In this document: positions 55,041-64,000 of the stretch, piece after piece
Position numbering within the stretch: the first letter of the stretch is position 1
How the letters are laid out: every line of letters starts with the position of its first letter
Translations under genes and position numbers: made by a program
The notes under the pieces: model-generated
The model's database searches: none
What the model saw: the letters and a program-made list of their open reading frames with translations, nothing else
What the model was told of the DNA's origin: nothing
Origin: Branchinecta lynchi
Taxonomy: Eukaryota; Arthropoda; Branchiopoda; Anostraca; Branchinectidae
Assembly (NCBI GenBank): GCA_023053575.1
Contig: JAKZAP010000003.1
Location: 3,014,561 to 3,078,560, forward strand
Length of the DNA stretch: 64,000 nucleotides
Reading direction: 5' to 3'

Positions 55041-55431
55041 AAGTTCTGTTTTTTATCTGAATTCTCAGTTCTCCATTCTCGCTTCTGAATTCTCGCACTA
55101 AATACCGTGTTTGCTCCTTTGGCTTGTCCATTCTCGGCTTTGACAAAAAAAAAAACTAATTTGGCAGCTCGTCCGCAACCCGGTATATGTGTTTATGCAT
55201 ACGGAAAACCCGCATTCTGTTGACCAATCAGAGAGGAGAACGGAGAAAGGATAACGAGAATTCACCATCGGAGCAACTTCTCGATTCTGCAGAATCGTGA
55301 GGCTTTCCCCGTTCTCGATTCTGACAAAACACAAGAAAAGGAGAATTCGCTTCATCTCAATAGTCCAAAAACGCGAAATAGGAGAATTGCGAGGAGAATC
55401 GCAAGGAGAATCTGGATCGAAAACGCAGCTT
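55041..55431 (+). mobile_element. GAATTCTCG foldback element
   Basis: The left end AAGTTCTGTTTTTTATCTG and right end (complement) AAGCTGCGTTTTCGATC are similar. The left half repeats TTCTCGnTTCTG words and the right half GAGAATCG. Boundaries are approximate. Confidence 0.55.
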
Positions 55432-55818
55432 ACGATCTCGGGTTTTTAAACCTGTTTAAGTAAAAAAAATGAGTCGTATTCGGATTTTTCCTGTTTCAGT
55501 CCAGTTAAGCGAACCTTCAAAGGAAAATTATCACTTAAAGTAATCGATATATTCACCCTTATTCCATGAGTGTCAGAGCAAATAGCATCAGTGAGTAGCG
55601 CCAAAAGTCATGCTTTGTAAGGTTTGCAAATAGACCATACTCGAAGCCTCGGCGTCGCCCACTGCACTTGCGGCATTTAGGTGCGATCTTGCTAATCGAG
55701 GAAAAAGTGTGACCAAGGAAACAATGGAGGCTGTATAATTTGTTTGCTATGTTCAGGATATGAATTTATCGGAGCCAGCGCTAGTGAACGACTGAATGAG
55801 TTTTAGTAGGGACGTTTC

Positions 55819-55950
55819 TATCACTGGTGGTGCTACTATCGTTGCTATTCGAGTGTGTGTCAATTTTGTCAAGTCTTGGTGCTACTCCCTAGTGTTATTT
55901 TGCTCTGGTACACACTCGATTAGCAGCGACACTAGCACCAATCAGCGATA
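55819..55950 (+). mobile_element. small foldback, about 132 bp
   Basis: TATCACTGGTGGTGCTA... at the left and TAGCACCAATCAGCGATA at the right, with inner GAGTGTGTGTC/GTACACACTCG also inverted; stems of about 40 bp with mismatches. Confidence 0.65.
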
Positions 55951-57239
55951 TAGCAAATCCCTACGAAACTCAGTCATTCGTACACCATTGCTGGCTCCGA
56001 TAACTTTGTATTCCAAACACGGCAAAGGATACAACCCCCGCCCCCTTGTTTCATCGATGTGTGAAGACATCTTAGCGAAACCAGGACACTTTCCAAGCCC
56101 AATAGTTTGTCTGGCTTCGAATGTCTCGAGCGTAGTGGGTGGGGCTACAAGCAAGGCCGTTTTCCAATGCATGGGAAAACCAAAGTCTTGACACCTCTCC
56201 CTAGTGTAATTTAGCTCTGCAGAGTGCTCAACCTTGATAATTTGTTTTTCCACCTTCTATATCCGATTTTCATAGCAACATTAAAATGACATTTTCCTCT
56301 AAACCTCACTTTTATTTCTTTTTTAAGGTACCATCTCCATAGTCATAACATGGGAGAACCGGTTTGCGGGAAGTGCCTTTGTTTTCCCATGGGAAATTTT
56401 GAAGTTAGAGCAAAGCCGTTGCAGCTTCTATCCCGATATTCTGAAAGATGTGACCCATTTGAGACTTGGCTGCTTTTTTCAAGGATGACAAGCCCGTCCC
56501 GGCTGTTTCAGCCAAGGGGTTGGCCACTCTACGATTTAGGGCACAGCAACTGCCCTGTGCCACGGTGACCTCTGAATCCATATCTGGATATGACGTCACG
56601 GCGTAGAACTCTAGCTTGGGGCCAAAAAGGATGGTTTTTGCTTGTCCTTGAACCAAAGCCTTTGGTGTGCGAAGTGACCATGAGTTATATAGCCCATGTC
56701 ATAGAGGACTATCTGAAGTTGTGCAGCCAAGCTCTCGTTTCATCAAATCATGTTTCTGCTTTCGAGTGGAAAGCTCCGTTCTAGCAAGCATGCAGGCAGG
56801 CACCAGTTTCAAATTGAAGATGGACTAAAATTTATAAGTGTTAAATATGTGCGGCCGTTACCCTGCCCCCACAGCCAGTAACCGAAAATTCGGTTAAAGT
56901 GGAAGTCAATTTTGAAGTTGTATAGAGCTTTGATTTGAGGGTATAACAGTACATGTTCGATCCACATAATTATGTTATCCGCTTTCTTACCCGGCCGCGA
57001 AAAATAAGCGCTTTCACTCTTTGAGCAGATCTTGTAAATCTTTCTGTCAGGGTATTTCTGTCGATATAAAGTTAATAAGATCCATTTGTCCGCTGTGCAT
57101 CACTACCGCATAAACGATACGACCAGAATCGGATATAAACTGGAAATATCGGAAAAGACAGATTCCTCCGACGAAACGTACAAGATGGTGCACGCAGAGA
57201 TACAGAACATGTTGGTCAGACAATTTGGGTGGTTCCTAA
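55951..57239. other. no confident feature
   Basis: Open frames on both strands at 55942-56253 and 56350-56656. The minus frame at 56405-56656 (EFYAVTSYPDMDSEVTVAQG) looks somewhat coding but has no recognised family or splice support. Confidence 0.3.
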
Positions 57240-58280
57240 ATCACCAAGATTATTTTTGCCCACTCTCACAATGCCCACGCTCAGAACGCCTCAAAACGCC
57301 CACGGTTCAAAATGCCCACGATTCAGAATGCCCACGACTCAGAATGCCCACGGTTCAAAATATCCACGACTTAAAATTCCCGTCAGTGGGGTCGAAGACC
57401 CCGAAATTGAAATCGTTGAAAATGCCAACGTGTCAAAATGCCGACAGTTTAGAATGCCCACAGGGAATCTAGAATCGTCCTGGTTCAAATGCCCACGGTT
57501 CAAGATGCCTACGTTTCAGAATGCCCATGACCCAGAGTGCCTACAGTTCAAAATGCCCACGAACGAAATTCCCACCAGTGAGGTCGACGACCCCAAATTG
57601 AAATCACCAAAAATACTAACGGGTCAAAATTTTAGAATGCCCACAGGGAAGGCTAGAATCGTCCTGGTTCACCAAAATGCCCACGGTTCAAGATGCCTAC
57701 GATTCAGAATGCCCATGACCCAGAATGCCAACAGTTCAAAAAGCCCACGAACGAAATTCCCACCAGTGAGGTCGAAGACCCCAAATTGAAATCGCCAAAA
57801 ATGCTAACGGGTCAAAATTTTAGAATGCCCACAAGGAAGGCTAGAATCGTCCTGGTTCACCAAAATGCCCACGGTTCAAAATGCCTACGATTCAGAATGC
57901 CCATGACCCGGAATGCGTACAGTTCAAAATGCCCACGACCGAAATCCCCACCAGTGAGGTCGAAGACCCCAAATTGAAATCGCCAAAAATACTAACGGGC
58001 CAAAATTTTAGAATGCCCACAGGGAAGCTAGAATCGTCCTGGTTCACCAAAATGCTCACGGTTCAAAATGCCTACGATTCAGAATGCCCATGACCCAGAA
58101 TGCCTACATTTCAAAATGGCCACGACTGAAATTCCCACCAGTGAGGTCGAAGACCCCAAAATTGAAATCGCCAAAAATGCTAACGGGTCAAAATGCCGAC
58201 AGTTTAGAATGCCCACAGGGAAGGCTAAAATCGACCTGGTTCAGAATACCCACGGCTCAGACTGTCCACAGAGGCAAGAA
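57240..58280 (+). repeat. 188-bp minisatellite made of AATGCCCACG words
   Basis: Five units with landmark GTGAGGTCGAAGACCCC near 57387, 57579, 57767, 57955 and 58141 (period 186-192). Each unit contains five to six 15-18-base words such as AATGCCCACGATTCA. Open frames arise from the repeat. Confidence 0.9.
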
Positions 58281-58689
58281 CGTCGGACAGTCGACACAAG
58301 ATTACAAGGGACAGGATTACCATGGAAAAGGTATTGATTGGAATTGTTTTATTGTTTGTTGATCTCTTCAGAATTGTTAGCGTGAAAGTTCAGAAATAAT
58401 GTCATATAAATTTGTTCCAACAAAGACAGCAAAACCAAAGAAAGTCCAAATCCTCTAGTCAACTTGTGACATGAAGTCCATGAAGGTAAGAATTGCTCTT
58501 TAATTATCAATAATACTTTTAAGTTGCTGTTTGGGATTCATTTTTTTTTCAAAATGCGACGGAGTATTATATTATAATTGAGATTATAGTTCAGCACACG
58601 ATTATCGCTATTCTGATACTCGGTATGTCTCAATCATCGCTAATTCCAATTTACTACGGACTGAGGACCTCAAATAATTCAATCGTAGA

Positions 58690-58850
58690 CATTGTGAACC
58701 GTGGGCGTTTTGAACCGTGGGCATTTTCAGTCGTATGCATTTTGAGTCGTGGGCATTTTGAGTCGTGGGCATTTAGAACCATGGGCATTTTGAGTCGTGA
58801 GCATTTATAATGGACATTTTGAGTCATGGCATTGTGATTGTGGGCATAAT
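58690..58850 (-). repeat. inverted AATGCCCACG words
   Basis: About nine copies of the complement word (GTGGGCATTTTGAGTC) in the opposite orientation to 57240-58280, about 410 bases away. Together they could form a large imperfect hairpin. Confidence 0.85.
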
Positions 58851-59764
58851 GAGTATTAGCCGACTATTTTACTGGTTTTTGACAGATCATTGGTTCCGAT
58901 GATTATCTGACCACAAGCCTTACCTGTTACGGGATCTGGCGAAAATAGATATCCTACAAGGTCCAAGAATATTTAGATGAAAATTGAAATCCGCAAGACC
59001 CGATTGTCTGGATGAAGTCCAAGATATGTTTTTGGATCGTAACCTTTGATCTTGTTCGATAGAAAATGCAAAATGGCGGCTATTCCCCTAGGCCAGATTC
59101 AACCATTGCCGAATGCTGGGGGATGTAGGATACTCTTGGTGACTAACTGTACGTGCAAATGAAGAGTCGCCGTGTACCTAGTGGAAAAGGCGGAAGCGTC
59201 ACCACAGCTATCCCCAGCGAACGCCGTTTATTGGTTGACACTAGATTTGAGCCATCGTTATGGCGACGTTTCTTGTTCTTCCCGAGGTTCGTTTTGGATT
59301 AAGCGCGTTTTGGATTAAGGGGTGTCCTCCATTTAATTACAAAGCTGATAAAATCCCAACATTTGATTGATTTTTATGAACTGATGGTAGGGCCAAAATT
59401 CAAGCCACTCAACCCTGATATAGCAGGATGATGTTCTTCCGGAGATTCTGATTGTTTGTTTCCCGACGTTCATTCAAATCATCCGTATTTGTTATTAAAT
59501 TGTTTGTTTCACTGCCAAATACTTCCCCTCGAATAGAACCCAAGTCTATGGAAGTCCTTTGAATCATTATTCGATTCAAAGGATTCTCACCAAGTGCCTT
59601 TTTATCACTACTAGTATTAAACCTACACTCGCACTCTAGTTCGTTTGACTCTATAACGCCCCACGAGCCTCCCCCACCGAATACATTAGGGAACCGAAAG
59701 GCCAAATGTTTATCTTCCTTCACCCACCGTATTATAAAAGGTTATTTCGAATTGTGAGTATACC
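58851..59764. other. no feature recognised
   Basis: AT-rich DNA. The minus open frame at 59409-59723 is uncertain and unassigned. Confidence 0.35.
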
Positions 59765-61090
59765 AACAAGAGCTGTAAGCTCATATGGCACTTGCATGGG
59801 TTAAGCTATTTTGATTGATCAAAAGTAAGTTTCGACTTTGCGGTTGAGATGTGCACTCTCATCTGGAACTTCATTTGTAAGCAAAACCCTTGAGGCAAAA
59901 ATGCTAATGGGCTGATGGGCATCATGAAAATGCGTGTATTGCTTACTAGTATTTTTTTACTTTGCGGTCAAGATTGGTACTGTAAGGAATAGTCGGATTT
60001 AGGTAGCAATTTATAAGCAAATGTTGTTGAATCTCCAATATTCCAGCGAAGTTTCATCGTCTTAGCACATCTGGAAGTACCTTAACTCGCGATCACCGGA
60101 ATCCCCTCCCCCTCCCACTCCACCCACAATACCCGGAGCCAATCCGGTTCTTTAAATGATTAATCCAGAGCATCTGTTTGTCATTCAAACGAAGTTCGAT
60201 CCAGATCACACCAGTCTAAGCGGGTCAAGTATCTTCCGCCCTCTCCCCAATAATTGTCGGATTCGGCCCGGATTCACCAGAGAAAAATGTCCTCTGTTCA
60301 ATTATTAAATTTCACTCGAATTTGATCACCCGTTCCAAAGTTACACATGACTCAATATTCCGGATTCCCCTCCCTCAACCCTCCCCCCCCCCCCCCGAGA
60401 TTATCATATCAAGTTTTTTTTTATCCAATTCAGTTTCTGATATGCCTGCCAAGTTTCGTTGGGAAAATCCCCCAAAAATGGAATTCCGGGAAACCCCCTC
60501 CCCCCCTCAAGTGTCTGGATCCAGTCAAATTGTGTAAAAGATTTACCTAGAGCATCTGTTTGTTCTTCCCACAAAGTTCCATCCCGATCTCTCCATTCTA
60601 AGCGGGACATCACATATATAATCTCTTCAGTTATTAAGTTTCATTACAATCCGATCACTCGTTCGAAACTTACACACTGCTCACTTTCTCGGATTCCCCT
60701 GCCCTCCACCCCCCCCCCCCAAAATGGTTGGATCAGAAAACTGATTATTTCCAAGTTTATTTGGTCGGGTCTCTGATATGCATGCCTGCCAAGTTTCATA
60801 GTCCTAGCACAACTGGAAGTACCCTAACTCGAAAAAGTGTGACAAAATGCCCTAAATTCTCAAGTTTCCAGCGCCCACAACTCCCCCGCATATGGTCGGA
60901 TCGGGAAACTGATTATTTCCAGGTTGGTTTGGTCGGGTTCCTGATATGCTTGCCAAGTTTCATTGTCCTAGCACATCTGGAAGTACCCTTATTTTGAAAA
61001 AGTGTGACAAAAAACTCGGACAGACCGACAGACGGAATTGTGATCGGTATATGGCACTTGAGCCAGAGGCTGCAAGTGTCATACACAAAA
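59765..61090 (-). mobile_element. arrayed G-tract element, copy E
   Basis: Inverted copy: starts ACAAGAGCTGTAAGCTCATA and ends near the hairpin ATGGCACTTGAGC...GCAAGTGTCAT. C-tracts mirror the G-tracts of the other copies. Confidence 0.8.
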
Positions 61091-61700
61091 TAAGCACCAC
61101 TCTATCTCTGAAATTCCACCCCGTGGAGTCGAATAGATTCCTGATATCCTGCCCAATGCAAACGAGAGGTAGGAGCTACTCGGAACATCACGATTCGTTA
61201 CCTCTATAAACAGCTGTATTGTAAGCTCCGGAGAAGAAATTTAGGGAGTCTACGCTGATTGGTTGTCTACCATTGTGACGTCATATGTGACGCGTAGCAC
61301 GAGTGGGTCACGAGCGCCTGCTAAGATTTTTCCTCTCATATGCGCAGCGACGAAGGACTCAAAGCTCAGCACCTCTAGCTCTGCTCAGTTTTGTCGGGGT
61401 ATCCATATTCGCTGCATGGGGCCAAAGATACAGCCATTTTTAATTTAAGGATCTTGTCAAATATATCTGAACGGGAAATGGTGGCGGTATCTTCTTTGTC
61501 GGGAATAGGATGAAATCACTGGGTAGAGGAGGAATAGTCTGGACAATAGAGGCCAAGTGGCGGTTAGGGTCATCGGCTGTCTTGACTGTTCTATTGGCTG
61601 AAATCTATTGGGTGGAAGAAAAAATTACACTCGTTGCATCTACAACAATCTCATAGCTCATAGCAAAAGCCCTATACAAGCTCATAGCTTGTTGTATGCT
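61091..61700. other. no feature recognised
   Basis: Spacer between two arrayed elements in opposite orientation. No coding support. Confidence 0.35.
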
Positions 61701-63844
61701 TATGGTACTTGCAGCTTCACTGAAGTGCAATATACCAATCGCTTTTCTATCGGTCCACTGTTCTCGAGTTAGAGTACTTCCAGAAGTGATAGGACGATGA
61801 AACTTGGCAGGCCCTATCAGGGACCTGATCAAACTAACTAGGAAATCGCCACTTCGCCTATGGGGCCACCGTGGGGGTGGTGGTGGAGGGAGGGGAATCC
61901 GGAATCTTGATCGAATAGGTGATCGGCTCTTCATGCAACTTGATATTTGGAAAGACGTCATGTCTCAGATTTCTTATTTTAAATCCGAACCGGATTCAAT
62001 GACTGTTGGAGGAGTTAGTGGGGGGTAGACTGAAAATCTTGTGACACGGTTAGAGTGGAGGGGTCAAATTAGGTGGGAAGAACAAGCACAGGCTCTAGAT
62101 ACATCATTGACAGGGCCGGACCGGATCCGAGCACTGCGGGGGAGTTTACCCTTGGGGGAGGTACTTCCAGATATGCTAGGACGATGAAACTTGGTAGGCA
62201 TATTAGGGACCCGACCAGATTGAGTTGGAAATAGTCACTACCCCGACCCCACCATCGTAGGGGAGTGTTCGGAGGGGGAATCCGGAAGTTTGTGGCACTC
62301 ATAACTTTCGAACGAGTGATCGGATCTGAATGAAAATTGAGAGTTGGAAAGAACGAGTGTCTCAGAACTTCCATTTTTAGGGTCAGAACGGATCCAATAA
62401 ATGCGGGTAGTGGGGGGTGGGGGCCGGAAATATCGTGACACGCTTAGAATTGAGGGTTAAGACGAAACTTGGTGGGGAGAACAAGTAAAAGCCCTATACA
62501 TCGTCTATAGAACCAGGCCGGATTCGTACACTGTGGGTAGAGTTGGACGGGAGAAGGGATTCCGGAAATCCCGAGTAAATGTAAGACTACCCGATGAAAA
62601 ATGTGTAGCCTGCGTAGTAGTATGGTAGTAGTACAAAAACGTTGCATGTAATACTATGTAATAGCAAAGAATACTATCATTTAATGTGCCTCAGACTGGT
62701 CCAGTCTTATGTAGTAGTATCCAGTAGCATCCTGTCTTGCCATAGTGTTACTGCATAATAGTATGCAGTAACACGGTAGCCTTGAAGTAGAAGCATGTAG
62801 TAGCATCGTTAGTACTGCATGCTACTTTTTCGTACTACTTCATAGTACTATTTTGAGATAGATTTTGCATCGGGTACTTCCAGATATGCTGGGACATTGG
62901 AACTTGGCAGACTTCCGACCAGAATGGACTGGAAATAGTCGCTTCCCCGATCCGATCATTGTGTGTGGGGGGGGGGGGGGATTTGGAATCTTTTGTCACG
63001 CAATAGCTTTCGAACGGGCGATCGCAGCTCCGAATGAAACTTGATAATTGACAAGAGCGCGTCTACTTGATGTTCTCTTAGACTGGAGAGATCGGGACGG
63101 AACTTGGTGGGAAGGTAAAGCAAATCCTCTAAACAAATCATTAGCAAAATCGTGCTGGGTTTGCGGAATGCTTATCAGATGCTTACAGATCTTTTTTGCT
63201 TTCAATGAATCCGTTAAAGTGTTTTCTTAACCGCAAAGTAAAAAAAAAACTTTTGAGCAAACGATACATTTTCTTGGTCTTCTGATAATTTTTTCCAAAG
63301 GGTTCTTGCTTACAAATGAATTTCTAACCGCCCTAAAATGTGCATCTTAACCGCAAAGTGAAAAAAAATACCTTTCACGAAAAGATATATTTTCATGATC
63401 CCAAGGGCCGCAAATAATACTTTTCGCAAATAATACTTTCGATCAAACGACGGTTAGTGTGTGTTTTGACTCGTTTTCATGTTACAATAATCATTTTGAA
63501 TGCTTTTCATTGATTTTGATTTTTAATATTTTTTTTTTGTAAAAAGTAAAGGTGAAAATAATAAGGTAATTGTTAAGTTATGAATAGAATTGTAAAGATA
63601 ATATAATTTTAAAGTAAAAATAGAAAGAGTAAGTGCCACACTTGTGTCACTGAGTGGAGGAGGAGGGAAAAAAAAAAAAAAAAAAAAAAAAAACACACAT
63701 GATGAGGATTCCAAGGGCCCATGGCCATTTGTGACGCATGAAATTTGCTTACAAATGATTCCAGAAGAACCCACGAAATTATAAATTTCCCAGTTCCATC
63801 ATCCGACCCAACCTTACAAGTGCCTTATGAGCTACTAGCTCTTA
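61701..63844 (+). mobile_element. arrayed G-tract element, copy F
   Basis: Hairpin (TATGGTACTTGCAG...GAAGTGCAATATACC) somewhat decayed; units follow, and a 3' end CAAGTGCCTTATGAGCTACT. Contains the foldback at 62590-62874 and a long A-run at 63668-63693. Confidence 0.75.
62590..62874 (-). mobile_element. CCCGATG foldback element, copy 3
   Basis: Inverted copy: CCCGATGAAAAATG to TTTTGCATCGGG, flanked by TA on both sides inside the arrayed element (interrupting the usual TACTTCCAGATATGCT). Confidence 0.85.
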
Positions 63845-63945
63845 TTCAAACAATGTTTACAAAGGATACGTCAGCTATGATTCTTCATCAGCGATATTTC
63901 GGCCCTTCTTGGCAAGGGTCCTCGTCAGGCTGTCAATCCTCTGGT
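63845..63945 (-). repeat. repeat with hammerhead-like core
   Basis: TTCAAACAATGTTTACAAAG, TTCATCAGCGATATTTCGGCC-type block and GTCCTCGTCAGGCTGTCAAT follow in the same order as the left arm at 43678. It directly abuts the end of arrayed element F. Confidence 0.65.
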
Positions 63946-64000
63946 TCAACTTCGGGGAAGGAAACAAACCTGTAATAGGTAGAAGCTTCAGTTATTTATT

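Noticed and set aside
55796..56784. Protein-coding gene
   Set aside because: Both strands are open but no motif, splice consistency or family was recognised; the left part includes a foldback element.
57229..58362. Repetitive protein-coding gene
   Set aside because: The open frames simply follow the 188-bp minisatellite, several frames are open at once, and there is no start or splice context.

Overview
The window is animal-type nuclear DNA: AT-rich, intron-bearing and dominated by transposable elements, with no bacterial operons, no rRNA and no CRISPR array. Organism: most likely an aquatic invertebrate metazoan. This is inferred from a spliced nuclear gene for a metazoan mitochondrial ribosomal protein, several APE-type LINE families with microsatellite tails, a tyrosine-recombinase retrotransposon of the Ngaro/PAT type and a tRNA-derived SINE. 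The species cannot be named from sequence alone.

Host genes. The best supported gene is the 3' part of MRPL37 (mitochondrial large-subunit protein mL37) on the + strand: exons 2871-3032, 9196-9359 and 12292-12540. Splice phases agree and the protein ends in the family signature. A second gene probably begins at 33566 (+), with a strong splice donor and a duplicated 5' flank interrupted by a LINE. Weaker coding-like pieces without a recognised product are at 16330-16980 (+), 17473-17641 (-), 31144-31351 (-) and 40596-40766 (+).

Repeats by region. 0-12.5 kb: MRPL37 introns filled with LINE ends, a tRNA-Thr SINE, a 2.2 kb satellite-like element and foldback elements. 12.9-17.5 kb: a decayed LINE, a TTAA-flanked MITE and a foldback element. 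18.8-27.2 kb: two large arrayed elements, a 306-bp tandem duplication, and a 3 kb nested foldback element holding a 2.5 kb palindromic array that itself holds a LINE. 28-44 kb: LINEs including a 3 kb one with zinc-knuckle, endonuclease and RT remnants, plus MITEs and foldbacks. 44.7-52.2 kb: another arrayed element, then a 5.6 kb Ngaro/PAT-type retrotransposon (gag, RT-RNase H, tyrosine recombinase, split direct repeats) on the minus strand with apparent introns. 52.2-64 kb: more foldbacks, a 188-bp minisatellite and two arrayed elements.

The most unusual pattern is that at least seven sequence-unrelated non-coding elements share one architecture: a short word of about 10-18 bp repeated many times, in one orientation on the left and inverted on the right, so the element can fold on itself. 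Two of these families also share the same terminal sequence, TAGTTGCGTTTTT. The second notable item is the arrayed element, built of ~430-bp units that each contain three degenerate ~145-bp subunits with a G-tract at a fixed place.
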